NCBI GenBank assembly: GCA_902783255.1
Contig: CACZQB010000016.1
Span: 28,935 to 92,934, forward strand
Length of the DNA: 64,000 bases
Reading direction: 5' to 3'
DNA from: Oscillospiraceae bacterium
GTDB taxonomy: Bacteria > Bacillota > Clostridia > Oscillospirales > UBA644
Each line of letters begins with the position of its first letter. Within the stretch, counting starts at the first letter, position 1. Both the position numbers and the translations under genes were made by a program. Below the pieces are notes generated by a model. That model saw only the letters and a list, made by a program, of their open reading frames with translations. It had not been told where the DNA came from and did no database searches. Below, piece after piece: positions 9,888 through 18,444 of this stretch.

Positions 9888-10538
9888 ATGAAAAAATACA
9901 TTCTTTTCGACCTTGACGGAACGCTTACAGACCCACAGGAAGGTATAGTAAATTCAGTTAAGTATTCTCTCGAAAAGCTCGGAATTACCGAATATGACGA
10001 AAACTCTCTTCCGTCGTTTATAGGCGCGCCTCTTTCTCAGGCATATACGGAATATTTCGGTTTTACGGAAGAAAAAGCGAAAGAGGCGATACGTCTTTTC
10101 AGAGAATACTATACACCGAAAGGGATCTTTGAAAATCACGTTTATCCGGGCGTTAAAAACATGCTTTCGAAGCTTTACAGCAAAGAGTATACTCTTGCGG
10201 TAGCCACTTTGAAGCCTACGCCCACATCTGTACGTGTGCTTGAACATTTCGGGCTGAATAAATATTTCACATTCATCTGCGGCAGCGATCTGCAAAGGAC
10301 CGATGAAGTGAAAGCAGACATAATAAAAAACGCAGCTGCTCTTCTGAATATTAAAGACAATTCTCTTGCCGTGATGGTAGGAGACAGAAAACACGATATT
10401 CTCGGTGCTGCGGCAAACGGACTTGACTGTATAGGCGTTTTATACGGTCACGGAAGCAGAGAGGAGCTTGAAAAAGCCGGAGCGCATATGTTTGCGCGCA
10501 ATGCGGAAGATGTATATGATATTATCGAAAGTATATAA
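9888..10538 (+). CDS. HAD-family phosphatase (phosphoglycolate phosphatase-like)
   Basis: The 216-aa protein has HAD motif I FDLDGTLTD at the N-terminus, an alpha-helical cap (about residues 15-80), a motif II-like region with VATLKPTP, a Lys in DEVKADII and motif III/IV MVGDRKHDILGA. It resembles the phosphoglycolate phosphatase / 5'-nucleotidase branch, which dephosphorylates small metabolites; the substrate cannot be told from sequence. It sits 8 bp after the B subunit and 27 bp before the A subunit, so it is embedded between two topoisomerase genes. No strong ribosome site is visible before its ATG. Confidence 0.85.
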   Translation: MKKYILFDLDGTLTDPQEGIVNSVKYSLEKLGITEYDENSLPSFIGAPLSQAYTEYFGFTEEKAKEAIRLFREYYTPKGIFENHVYPGVKNMLSKLYSKEYTLAVATLKPTPTSVRVLEHFGLNKYFTFICGSDLQRTDEVKADIIKNAAALLNIKDNSLAVMVGDRKHDILGAAANGLDCIGVLYGHGSREELEKAGAHMFARNAEDVYDIIESI

Positions 10539-10565
10539 CCGAATACTGTTATTTTAGGAGAAATC

Positions 10566-12737
10566 ATGCAGAATCAGACAGAACAGCCCATAACCAGAAC
10601 ACTTGAAGAAAACTATATGCCGTATACGATGAGCGTGATCGTTTCGCGCGCAATACCGGAAATAGACGGATTTAAGCCGTCCCACAGAAAACTGCTTTAT
10701 ACAATGTATAAAATGGGACTGCTGAACGGTGCCAAGACAAAAAGCGCAAACATCGTTGGGCAGACAATGAGACTGAATCCTCATGGAGATATGGCTATAT
10801 ACGAAACGATGGTCCGTCTTACAAGAGGTCATGACGCGCTTATTCTGCCGCTCGTTGACTCAAAGGGGAACTTTGGCAAACATTATTCAAGGGATATGGC
10901 ATTTGCCGCGCCGAGATATACCGAGGCAAAGCTTGATCCTGTTTGCGCAGAGATCTTTGCGGATATAGACAAAGATGTAGTTGATTTTGTAGACAACTAT
11001 GACGGAACGATGAAAGAGCCTACTCTTTTGCCGACAACATTTCCGAATATTCTTGTAAATCCCAACCAGGGCATCGCGGTAGGCATGGCAAGCACAATAT
11101 GTTCATTCAATCTCAATGAAATATGCCAGACTACCATTGAACTGATAAAAAATCCAGATCATAATATAATGCTCACCCTGACCGCTCCCGATTTTACGAC
11201 CGGAGGATATCTGATTTATGACCGTGAACAACTCAGGCAGATATATGAAACAGGGATAGGTTCATTCAAGGTAAGGGCAAAGTATACATACGATAAAAAA
11301 GCGAACTGCATAGAAATAACGGAAATTCCGTTTTCCACAACTGTAGAAGCGATAATAGACAAGATCGTTGAACTTGTAAAAACCGGTAAAGTAAAAGAAG
11401 CGTCGTATATACGCGATGAAACAGATATAAACGGTATGAAAATCGCGATAGACTTAAAACGCGGCGCCGATCCGGACAAACTGATGCAGCGTCTTTTCAA
11501 AATGACGACTCTTGAAGACTCGTTTGCTGCGAATTTCAATATACTCATCGGTGGAAGACCGAAAACGATGGGTATAAGGGAGATCCTCAGCGAATGGATC
11601 GCATTCAGGACCGAATGTATAAAACGCGGACTGTATTACGACATTCAGAAAACAAATGACAGACTGCATCTTCTTCTCGGATTGCAGAAAATTCTTCTTG
11701 ATATCGACAAGGCAATAAAAATAGTCCGTGAAACCGAAGAAGAAGACCAGGTCGTTCCCAACCTTATGATCGGGTTCGGCATAGATGAGATTCAGGCGGA
11801 ATTTGTTGCGGAAATAAAACTGAGAAATCTGAACAGAGAGTATATTTTAAACAAAACCGCTGAAATCGAAAAGCTGAAAAAATCCGCAGAGGAAATGCAG
11901 GATACGCTTAATTCTTCTCAGAAGCTGAAAAAAGTGATAATCAATCAGCTTACTCAGATAATGAAAAAATACGGTAAACCGAGAAAAACCGCGCTTCTTT
12001 ACGAAGATGAGATAGAAGAACCGGAAGAAGAGGAAACTGCGGAAGATTATCCCGTAACCGTATTTATGACTGCGGCTGGTTATTTCAAAAAAATAACCGC
12101 GCAATCGCTCAGAATGTCTGGCGACCATAAGCTTAAAGAAGGAGACGAGATAAGATATACGTTTGAAGCAACAAACCTTTCGGACCTTCTGATCTTTACC
12201 GATAAGTATCAGGTATATAAAGCACGCGTCTGCGACTTTGAAGATTCAAGAACGTCGGTGCTCGGCGATTTTCTTCCTCAGAAACTCGGTATGGAAAACG
12301 GTGAAACTCCGGTATTTATCACTGCCACAACCGACTATAAAGGTTATATCCTCGCGTTTTTTGAAAACGGAAAATGCGCAAAGATCGAAATCGCATCGTA
12401 CGAAACAAAAACAAACCGTAAAAAACTTATCAACGCATATTCCGACGCATCCCCGCTCGTTGCAATGTTTGCAATAAAAGACGAGCAACTGTTTGTTTTA
12501 ACATCGTCAAACGGACGGTGCCTTATCGTTGACAGCGGCGCTATCGGAGCCAAATCGACAAAAAGCACTGCAGGCGTAAACGTTATGACGCTTAAGTCAA
12601 AGAATATTCTTTCGGATGTTGTTTTATACAAAGAAGGAATGTTTGACAAACCGAACAAATACAGAACGAAAAACATTCCTGCGGCAGGTGCCTTTCTGAA
12701 AGAAGACGAAGCTCCCTCTCAAACAAAGCTTATATAA
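10566..12737 (+). CDS. Type IIA DNA topoisomerase A subunit paralogue (GyrA/ParC family)
   Basis: This is the breakage-reunion subunit pairing with the B subunit at 7894. The 723-aa protein begins with the typical LEENYMPYTMSVIVSRAIPE block. The active-site tyrosine is Y118 in AAPRYTEAK. A coiled-coil tower region follows (about 400-480), then a C-terminal beta-pinwheel-like region from about residue 495. No clear GyrA box is present in that region (only TKTNRKK), which argues for a topoisomerase IV-like relaxing or decatenating enzyme rather than a supercoiling gyrase. Ribosome site AGGAG is 6-7 nt upstream. Transcription ends at the strong terminator right after the stop. Confidence 0.9.
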   Translation: MQNQTEQPITRTLEENYMPYTMSVIVSRAIPEIDGFKPSHRKLLYTMYKMGLLNGAKTKSANIVGQTMRLNPHGDMAIYETMVRLTRGHDALILPLVDSKGNFGKHYSRDMAFAAPRYTEAKLDPVCAEIFADIDKDVVDFVDNYDGTMKEPTLLPTTFPNILVNPNQGIAVGMASTICSFNLNEICQTTIELIKNPDHNIMLTLTAPDFTTGGYLIYDREQLRQIYETGIGSFKVRAKYTYDKKANCIEITEIPFSTTVEAIIDKIVELVKTGKVKEASYIRDETDINGMKIAIDLKRGADPDKLMQRLFKMTTLEDSFAANFNILIGGRPKTMGIREILSEWIAFRTECIKRGLYYDIQKTNDRLHLLLGLQKILLDIDKAIKIVRETEEEDQVVPNLMIGFGIDEIQAEFVAEIKLRNLNREYILNKTAEIEKLKKSAEEMQDTLNSSQKLKKVIINQLTQIMKKYGKPRKTALLYEDEIEEPEEEETAEDYPVTVFMTAAGYFKKITAQSLRMSGDHKLKEGDEIRYTFEATNLSDLLIFTDKYQVYKARVCDFEDSRTSVLGDFLPQKLGMENGETPVFITATTDYKGYILAFFENGKCAKIEIASYETKTNRKKLINAYSDASPLVAMFAIKDEQLFVLTSSNGRCLIVDSGAIGAKSTKSTAGVNVMTLKSKNILSDVVLYKEGMFDKPNKYRTKNIPAAGAFLKEDEAPSQTKLI

Positions 12738-12740
12738 ATA

Positions 12741-12764
12741 AAAAGCCGCCTTTCGGCGGCTTTT
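12741..12764 (+). terminator. Rho-independent terminator of the smc-topoisomerase cluster
   Basis: AAAAGCCGCC and GGCGGCTTTT form a perfect stem around TTTC immediately after the A-subunit stop codon. The symmetry lets it also serve the convergent minus-strand gene ending at 12780. Confidence 0.93.
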
Positions 12765-12779
12765 GGAATATGCCGTGTA

Positions 12780-13487
12780 TTATGCCATTGAAGGAGATGC
12801 GCTGAAAAAATCCATCATTGCTTTTGTTATAAGCTTCTGACCTTCTTTGTTGGGATGAATGCCGTCTGCGCAAAGCAGACTGCCGTAATTGTGTTTATCG
12901 AGGAAATATGACCGAACGTCTATAAAAAGAGAGTTTGTTTTGAATGCGATTTTTGAAATGGCATTCGAGTAAAGCTCCTGAAAACGGTAGATCATATTTA
13001 CATCACCGAGCCATTTGAGAATATTATCCGCAGAAAGTCCGTCTTTTGTTATCCACGCAAGATATCTTGACGGTTCTATCGGCGGGAGAGACATAATTAT
13101 CGGCGTTATGCCGGCTTTTTTCACATCCGCAATAAGATCGGAATAAAGCTTCTCAAATAATTTCAGCGGCGTTACCGGATCGTGCATTTCGTCGGGAAAA
13201 TCAGAGATCTCCTTCCAGGCGTAATTGCAGTCGTTACCGCCGTATTCTATCAGGACCGGTCCCGTTCCGTCTACCCTGCCCTTTTCGATCGCCGAAGAGA
13301 CGAGCTTTGCACCCTTTACAACAGTGCATCCGAAAACAGACCTGTTGTTAACATTTATATTTATATTTTTTGCGATCTCATCGCCAGGAGCATTTGCGGA
13401 AAGAATATACTTTTTTGACTCCTCATCCAGCAAAACGCCTTTCATGATCGAGTCCCCGAAAATATTAAGAACATGACTTGTTTTCAT
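12780..13487 (-). CDS. SGNH/GDSL-family hydrolase
   Basis: The 235-aa protein starts at ATG 13487 with AGGAGGCG upstream. All four SGNH blocks are visible: FGDSIMKG near the N-terminus (Ser), a Gly-containing second block, EYGGNDCN (Asn) and ADGIHPN near residue 215 (Asp and His). There is no signal peptide, so it should act in the cytoplasm. Family members remove acyl or acetyl groups from lipids or carbohydrates; the substrate here is unknown. It is a single gene with its own promoter. Confidence 0.88.
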   Translation of the reverse strand: MKTSHVLNIFGDSIMKGVLLDEESKKYILSANAPGDEIAKNININVNNRSVFGCTVVKGAKLVSSAIEKGRVDGTGPVLIEYGGNDCNYAWKEISDFPDEMHDPVTPLKLFEKLYSDLIADVKKAGITPIIMSLPPIEPSRYLAWITKDGLSADNILKWLGDVNMIYRFQELYSNAISKIAFKTNSLFIDVRSYFLDKHNYGSLLCADGIHPNKEGQKLITKAMMDFFSASPSMA

Positions 13488-13522
13488 AATTTCGCCTCCT
13501 GTCATATCTAGTTTCTAAAACT

Positions 13523-13551
13523 ATTATATCAGGTAATTTTAAATATGTCAA
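13523..13551 (-). promoter_or_regulatory. Sigma-A promoter of the SGNH hydrolase
   Basis: Minus strand TTGACA (13551-13546), 17 bp, TATAAT (13528-13523) with an extended -10 TGA. Confidence 0.88.
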
Positions 13552-13612
13552 GGGTTTGAAACAACAAGTTTATGAAATATTTTCAAACTATCTTCCATTT
13601 TCGATAAAAATG

Positions 13613-13621
13613 TGCTATAAT
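13613..13621 (+). promoter_or_regulatory. Extended -10 promoter of the DUF1836 gene
   Basis: TGCTATAAT lies 50 bp upstream of the DUF1836 start. The -35 position (TTCCAT at 13593-13598) is weak, so recognition probably depends on the extended -10. Confidence 0.65.
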
Positions 13622-13671
13622 ATAAAAGCATAAAAGATAATCAGAAAAAAACGAATCGGAGCTGAAAAAAA

Positions 13672-14274
13672 ATGGACGAAAAAGAGGCTAAAACCATTGA
13701 GCTTAACCGTCAGATATCCGAATGGTGCAGTCAGATGTTAGAATATCGTATTCCAAGATGGAACGAGCTGCCTGAAATCGAGCTTTATATGGATCAGGTT
13801 ATAGCATTGATGGAAAAATATCTCGGCGTTTTTTACGATGACGAAAATAAAACTATCACTCCGTCAATGATCAACAATTATGTAAAGCTCGGTCTTATTC
13901 CCGCTCCCGTAAAAAAGAAATATTCTAAAATTCATCTTGCTTATATTCTTATTATATGTATTCTGAAACAGGTCATACCTATAAATGCAATAACAAGAAT
14001 GATAGACCATCAGATGAGCAAGCACTCTATCGAAGAGGCATACGACCGTTTTTGCGAAGAACAGGAAAAAGCTTTTCTCAGTTCCGTAAAAAAGGCTATG
14101 GAGATAAACGACCCTGCAAATGAAATCATGCTTGAAGACTATATTTTGCTTTCAACCATAGCCGCCAATTCCGAAAAAGCTGTTTCAGGCAAACTCACGG
14201 CAATAATAGACAGAATAAACAACCCCGAAAAAGAAGAGAAAGAAAAATCGAAGGAAAAAGATAGCAAACAATAA
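13672..14274 (+). CDS. DUF1836 family protein
   Basis: The 200-aa protein carries the conserved DUF1836 features: an N-terminal W-E-L-P-E-I-E-L-Y-M-D-Q-V segment (about residues 40-53), ITPSMINNYVKLGL (about 63-76), which looks like a helix-turn-helix, and ILKQVIPI. The C-terminus is a charged Lys/Glu tail. The family is widespread in Bacillota and has been regarded as putatively DNA-binding, with no established function. The start at 13672 follows a GGAG 8 nt upstream. It is a single gene ending in a terminator shared with the convergent transaldolase gene. Confidence 0.88.
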   Translation: MDEKEAKTIELNRQISEWCSQMLEYRIPRWNELPEIELYMDQVIALMEKYLGVFYDDENKTITPSMINNYVKLGLIPAPVKKKYSKIHLAYILIICILKQVIPINAITRMIDHQMSKHSIEEAYDRFCEEQEKAFLSSVKKAMEINDPANEIMLEDYILLSTIAANSEKAVSGKLTAIIDRINNPEKEEKEKSKEKDSKQ

Positions 14275-14288
14275 TTTCTCAAAACAAT

Positions 14289-14321
14289 AATGCCCCTGCG
14301 GATCTACTCCGTTGGGGCATT
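14289..14321. terminator. Bidirectional terminator between DUF1836 and transaldolase genes
   Basis: AATGCCCC (14289-14296) pairs with GGGGCATT (14314-14321), followed on the plus strand by a T-rich tract to 14331. It sits between two convergent genes. Confidence 0.75.
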
Positions 14322-14365
14322 CTGTATTTTTCGGGAAATCTCCGATAATTATTTTTTTGACCGGT

Positions 14366-15058
14366 TCAGTCCTTTTGTCCGTCGATTATCTGAAGGATAT
14401 TTACCTTGCCGTAGCATGCTTCCCAGTCGGCGATGAAATCGTCTATAGCATACTGTGTAAGCGGGTGATATGTGAGGGTATGGAAAAGATCCGTGCTGAT
14501 AGTCACTGCCTGAGCGCCGACCATGGCAATTTTATGTATCTGCTCAACTGTTTTGAAGCTTGCGGCAAGAACTTTTGTTTTGATGTCGTGCATTTTGAAC
14601 ATATCAACGATTTCGCCGACTACGTGAACGCCGTCAGAAACGATATTGTCGAGCCTGTTTACATACGGAGCTACGAAATCAGCTCCGGCGATCGCAGAAA
14701 GCATAGCCTGCTGCTGTGTGAAAATTGCGGTTTCGGTTACTTTTATACCCATTTTTTTGAGAGCCATCGTTGCTTTGAGACCTTCGGGGTTTACGGGTAT
14801 TTTTATATAGAAGTCACCTCCGACTATGCCCTGAAGCGCAACTGCTTCTTTAATAATGCCTTCCGCATCGTGGGAAGTGGCCTGAATATGGAGCATTCTG
14901 TCGGGACCGATAATCTCGCGGATACTTTTGATAAGAGAGATAAAATCTGTTTTCTCTCTTGAAATTATCGTCGGATTTGTTGTTACTCCGGCGACCGGGT
15001 AAAACTCAACGCATTCTCTTATCTGTTCGAGATTTGCGCTGTCAATAATGTACATCAT
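14366..15058 (-). CDS. Transaldolase / fructose-6-phosphate aldolase-like protein
   Basis: The 230-aa protein belongs to the short transaldolase family (MipB/Fsa branch), a TIM barrel using a Schiff-base lysine. The N-terminal strand IIDSAN and VAGVTTNPTIISRE are characteristic; FYIKIPV carries the catalytic Lys, with TQQQAMLSA and APYVNRLD downstream. It would interconvert fructose-6-phosphate with three-carbon units, or act in the non-oxidative pentose phosphate route alongside the split transketolase at 26.5-28.3 kb. Two adjacent ATGs exist (15058, 15055); an AAAGGTG upstream fits either. Confidence 0.88.
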   Translation of the reverse strand: MMYIIDSANLEQIRECVEFYPVAGVTTNPTIISREKTDFISLIKSIREIIGPDRMLHIQATSHDAEGIIKEAVALQGIVGGDFYIKIPVNPEGLKATMALKKMGIKVTETAIFTQQQAMLSAIAGADFVAPYVNRLDNIVSDGVHVVGEIVDMFKMHDIKTKVLAASFKTVEQIHKIAMVGAQAVTISTDLFHTLTYHPLTQYAIDDFIADWEACYGKVNILQIIDGQKD

Positions 15059-15090
15059 GGGGAATTACACCTTTTCAATTATAAAATATT

Positions 15091-15927
15091 TCAATCTTCG
15101 TAACGAAGAGATTTCAGAAGCGATATTTCTTTCGCATAACCGTCAAGCTCATTTGGGGTTTCAAGGAAAAACGGCAGATCGCGAAGTTTTTTATGATTAA
15201 TAATATTTTTTACAGTATCTGTGCCGAGAGTTCCGTCACCGATTTTCTGATGTCTGTCTTTATGTGCGCCGAGAGGATTCATACTGTCGTTAAGATGGAC
15301 AGCATAAAGCTTTGCAAGCCCTATAACACGGTCAAATTCTTCGAGCACACCGTCGAGATCGTTTACTATATCGTATCCGCCGTCGTTTATATGGCATGTA
15401 TCAAGGCAAACGCCGAGCTTGTGAGAAAGATCGGTTTTTTCAATTATTCTTGCAAGCTCTTCAAATGTGCCGCCGATCTCGGAACCTTTGCCTGCCATAG
15501 TTTCAAGCAAAACCGGTGTTTTGATATCTTCTGAAAGAACGCTGTTGAGCACGTCCGCTATTTCGTCAATACCTGTTTCCGTTCCCTGCCCCGTATGACT
15601 GCCCGGATGGAAATTATACATCGCGCCCGGAATATATGAAAGACGGGCAAGGTCTTCAGCCATCATTTCTTTTGCAAGATCGCGAAGCCCGGGATTTGCC
15701 GAACACGCATTCATTGTATACGGCGCATGACAGAGAATTTTATATATCCCGTTTTCTTCCGCAAATGCGTTGAAACGGTCTATATCGTCCCTGTCAAGTG
15801 CTCTGGCTTTACTGCCTCTCGGATTTCTGGAAAAATACTGAAATGTATTTCCGCCTATTGCAACGGTCGTTTGTGCCATCGAAAGAAAGCCGTCCGAAGC
15901 GGAAAGATGACAGCCTATTGTGAACAT
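15091..15927 (-). CDS. nfo: Endonuclease IV (AP endonuclease)
   Basis: This enzyme cuts DNA 5' of abasic sites in base excision repair. The 278-aa protein is of normal length and every metal ligand block is present: [49 protein letters not shown] and FFLETPNE, which together bind the tri-zinc cluster. It lies 15 bp downstream of pcp and 32 bp upstream of the transaldolase gene on the same strand, so it is likely in one transcript. Confidence 0.96.
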   Translation of the reverse strand: MFTIGCHLSASDGFLSMAQTTVAIGGNTFQYFSRNPRGSKARALDRDDIDRFNAFAEENGIYKILCHAPYTMNACSANPGLRDLAKEMMAEDLARLSYIPGAMYNFHPGSHTGQGTETGIDEIADVLNSVLSEDIKTPVLLETMAGKGSEIGGTFEELARIIEKTDLSHKLGVCLDTCHINDGGYDIVNDLDGVLEEFDRVIGLAKLYAVHLNDSMNPLGAHKDRHQKIGDGTLGTDTVKNIINHKKLRDLPFFLETPNELDGYAKEISLLKSLRYED

Positions 15928-15942
15928 TTTTACTCCTATCGG

Positions 15943-16539
15943 TTATTTCAATACGGAAAGCGCCGCATTAATGCATTCCGTTATGTTTTCAAGAGACATC
16001 GACGGTCTGTCCGGCATTTTGACCGTCTGCGAGGGAATATACGGAACATGCGCAAATCCCGCTTTTATATCAAGTTTATGATCTGAAATATAATTCAGAA
16101 TACCGTAAAATACGTGGTTGCAAACAAATCTGCCGGCATTTTGAGATATTTTAACGGGAAAACCCTTTTTATTGATTGCTTCCGCCATTTCGGCAAGCGG
16201 CAGGGTAGAATAAAGTCTGTCAGGTCCGTTTATACGATTTACCGTATGAAGAATCACGCCTGCATTATCCGGTGTATCCGAATCGGCGATGTTTACCGCA
16301 ACATTTTCGAAATTAACGCATGTCCGTCCGCCTGCCTGACCGACAGACAAAATTATGTCGGGTGCGAAATCGTTTACAGCATTTATTGCAACATCGACTG
16401 ATTTATAATATTCGACCGGAAGAAGCAACGGAAAAATATCGGCAGACGGCTGTGTATCGGCAATCAACTTTACAGTCATCCATGAAGGATTTATTTCTTC
16501 GCCTCCGAACGGTTCGAAACCTGTGAGAAGTATTTTCAT
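15943..16539 (-). CDS. pcp: Pyroglutamyl-peptidase I
   Basis: This cytoplasmic cysteine peptidase (family C15) removes N-terminal pyroglutamate from peptides. The 198-aa protein opens with the typical LTGFEPFGGEEINPSW. The catalytic Glu is in FENVAVNIAD, the Cys in GRFVCNHVFYG and the His in GFAHVPYIPSQ. The length is slightly under the usual 205-215 aa but no block is missing. It lies just upstream of nfo. Confidence 0.95.
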   Translation of the reverse strand: MKILLTGFEPFGGEEINPSWMTVKLIADTQPSADIFPLLLPVEYYKSVDVAINAVNDFAPDIILSVGQAGGRTCVNFENVAVNIADSDTPDNAGVILHTVNRINGPDRLYSTLPLAEMAEAINKKGFPVKISQNAGRFVCNHVFYGILNYISDHKLDIKAGFAHVPYIPSQTVKMPDRPSMSLENITECINAALSVLK

Positions 16540-16560
16540 AAAAACCTCGGTTTTCTTCTT

Positions 16561-17022
16561 TTACAGAGTCTGTTTTGCCGTCTGTTCAACGCGGAGTTTG
16601 ACGGCATATGCAAGAGTGCCGACTGGCATGGATATCATTCTGCTTTTTACAGTCAGCTTTTCTCCGTTTTTAGAATAAAAAGTTACCGATTTGTCTTTAA
16701 CTTCTGTTTTATCCGGATCGATATCACATACGGCGATCTCGCCTTTTCTCATGACCCAGAGTTTTTCGTTTGTAAGCACTACGCTCGGTCCTGAAAAGAT
16801 ATTGCGAAAGCAGTGTATTGCGGACATCAGGGACATTTCAAAAATTTCCCAGGAGATAATGAACACAACAATATTTATTATTTTTTCTGTCAGCGTGCCC
16901 ACCGGCAGATTAACGCTGTTCAGCAAAAGAATAAAAGCAGGAACGGATATAACCGCAAATAACGCCGCCCATATCGCATTTCTGATTTTAGGACGGTAAA
17001 CGTTCAGAGTTTCGTTGTTCAT
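16561..17022 (-). CDS. Small two-TM membrane protein with PH-like C-terminal domain (paralogue of the next gene)
   Basis: The 153-aa protein has two hydrophobic segments (about 17-35 and 47-65) followed by a soluble beta-rich domain (VVLTNEKLWVMRKGEIAVCD ending in VKLRVEQTA). The layout of a TM hairpin plus small beta domain recalls bacterial PH (bPH) membrane proteins. The gene start overlaps the 3' end of the neighbouring, similarly organised gene by 35 bp, so the pair looks like a tandem duplication translated together behind trpS. The function is unknown. Confidence 0.7.
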   Translation of the reverse strand: MNNETLNVYRPKIRNAIWAALFAVISVPAFILLLNSVNLPVGTLTEKIINIVVFIISWEIFEMSLMSAIHCFRNIFSGPSVVLTNEKLWVMRKGEIAVCDIDPDKTEVKDKSVTFYSKNGEKLTVKSRMISMPVGTLAYAVKLRVEQTAKQTL

Positions 17023-17449
17023 ACACGGTTATCCTTTCTGTAAGAATTTCACAAAATACTTTGATCGGGCACGAAACATCGTGAGAAAAAACAGTATAAT
17101 CACCGTTTTTGCCCTTGATCTCGACCATTCCGAGAATGTTATCATGCAGAAAAACGCCTTCTATATCCGAAAAATACAGTTCCCATTTGCCGTAAAGCAG
17201 TATTTTTTCGTATGTGACAACATATACCGGCGCTTTGATTATCATAAAAACCGATATCGCAAAAACAGCAACGCACGCTGCAGTCCTTACAATCGCTTCG
17301 GTAAGATTTATATATGTTCCCGAAAAAATCGAAATAAGTGAAAGCACAATAAGTGCGACCGAAAAAACGGTAAGCGTAACAAGCGGAACGGTTTTGAGAA
17401 GAGACTGTCTGAAAACGAAATTGCCGTTTTTATCCGGATGAGGTTTCAT
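16988..17449 (-). CDS. Small two-TM membrane protein with PH-like domain, translationally coupled to trpS
   Basis: The 153-aa protein has a short basic N-terminus, TM segments at about 20-40 and 50-72, then a beta-rich domain beginning YVVTYEKILLYGKWELYFSD. Its ATG at 17449 overlaps the trpS stop as ATGA, which suggests translational coupling. It has the same size and design as the following gene (16561-17022). No recognised enzyme motif is visible and I assign no function. Confidence 0.7.
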   Translation of the reverse strand: MKPHPDKNGNFVFRQSLLKTVPLVTLTVFSVALIVLSLISIFSGTYINLTEAIVRTAACVAVFAISVFMIIKAPVYVVTYEKILLYGKWELYFSDIEGVFLHDNILGMVEIKGKNGDYTVFSHDVSCPIKVFCEILTERITVYEQRNSERLPS

Positions 17450-18444
17450 CTTAAAACAAAGCCGACTTTTTTATATACTTTGGAAAGTGTTTTATTCGCA
17501 ATATAACGCGCTCTGTCCGCTCCCTGCCTGTAAATCGTTTCAAGCTGAGCTTTATCTGCAGTGTAAACTTTATATTTATCCTGAATTCCGGCGAGCATAT
17601 CAGCAACTGCCTCACCTACCGCCAGTTTAAAATCACCGTAGCCTTTTCCGTCAAATTCTTTTTCTATATCTTCAAATGATTTACCCGTAACAGCCGAGTA
17701 AATAGTCATCAGATTATTGATCCCGTCTTTTCCGGGAGCAAAACGGACGCATGCTTCGCTGTCTGTAACCGCTTTTCTGAATTTACGGATAACAGTATCA
17801 CGATTATCAAGCAAATTGACTGTTCCGTTTTCGTCGTCATCGCTTTTCGACATCTTTGCTGACGGATTTGTAAGAGATTTTACTCTTGCGCCTACCTTGG
17901 GAGTATATGCCTCTGGCAGAGTAAAAACATCTCCGTATATTCCGTTAAATCTGTTTGCGATATCGCGGCATATTTCTACATGCTGAGTCTGATCTTCTCC
18001 GACAGGAACGAGATTGGCCTGGTAAAGAAGGATATCCGCCGCCATCAGAACAGGATACGTAAAAAGACCCGCGTTTATATTCTCGGCGTTTTTTGCGGAT
18101 TTATCCTTGAACTGCGTCATTCTTGAAAGCTCGCCGAACATAGTGTAGCAGTCAAGTATCCAAGCAAGCTCCGCATGCTGTGAAACATGGCTCTGAAAGA
18201 AAATGGTATTTTTTTCAGGGTCAAGTCCGCATGAAAGGTAGAGGGCGAAAAGTTCAAGAGAGTTTCTTCTCAAAACGGAAGGGTCGATACGTATCGTCAG
18301 AGAATGAAGATCGGCTATGCAATAAAGGCAATTATAGTCATCCTGCATTTTTATCCAGTTTTTTACTGCGCCGAGATATCCGCCTATATTAAGATTTCCT
18401 GTCGGTTTTATGCCGCTGAGTATTGTTTTTTTAGTGTTTTCCAT
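17446..18444 (-). CDS. trpS: Tryptophanyl-tRNA synthetase
   Basis: This class I synthetase charges tRNA-Trp. The 332-aa protein has the N-terminal PTGNLNIGGYLGA block (the HIGH-equivalent), a tryptophan pocket region with IADLHSLT, PVGEDQTQH, and the KMSKS loop as SAKMSKSDDDENG. The length is normal for the bacterial enzyme. It overlaps the aminotransferase gene upstream by 14 bp and the membrane protein gene downstream by 4 bp, so all four are one operon. I saw no T-box leader before the operon. Confidence 0.96.
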   Translation of the reverse strand: MENTKKTILSGIKPTGNLNIGGYLGAVKNWIKMQDDYNCLYCIADLHSLTIRIDPSVLRRNSLELFALYLSCGLDPEKNTIFFQSHVSQHAELAWILDCYTMFGELSRMTQFKDKSAKNAENINAGLFTYPVLMAADILLYQANLVPVGEDQTQHVEICRDIANRFNGIYGDVFTLPEAYTPKVGARVKSLTNPSAKMSKSDDDENGTVNLLDNRDTVIRKFRKAVTDSEACVRFAPGKDGINNLMTIYSAVTGKSFEDIEKEFDGKGYGDFKLAVGEAVADMLAGIQDKYKVYTADKAQLETIYRQGADRARYIANKTLSKVYKKVGFVLR

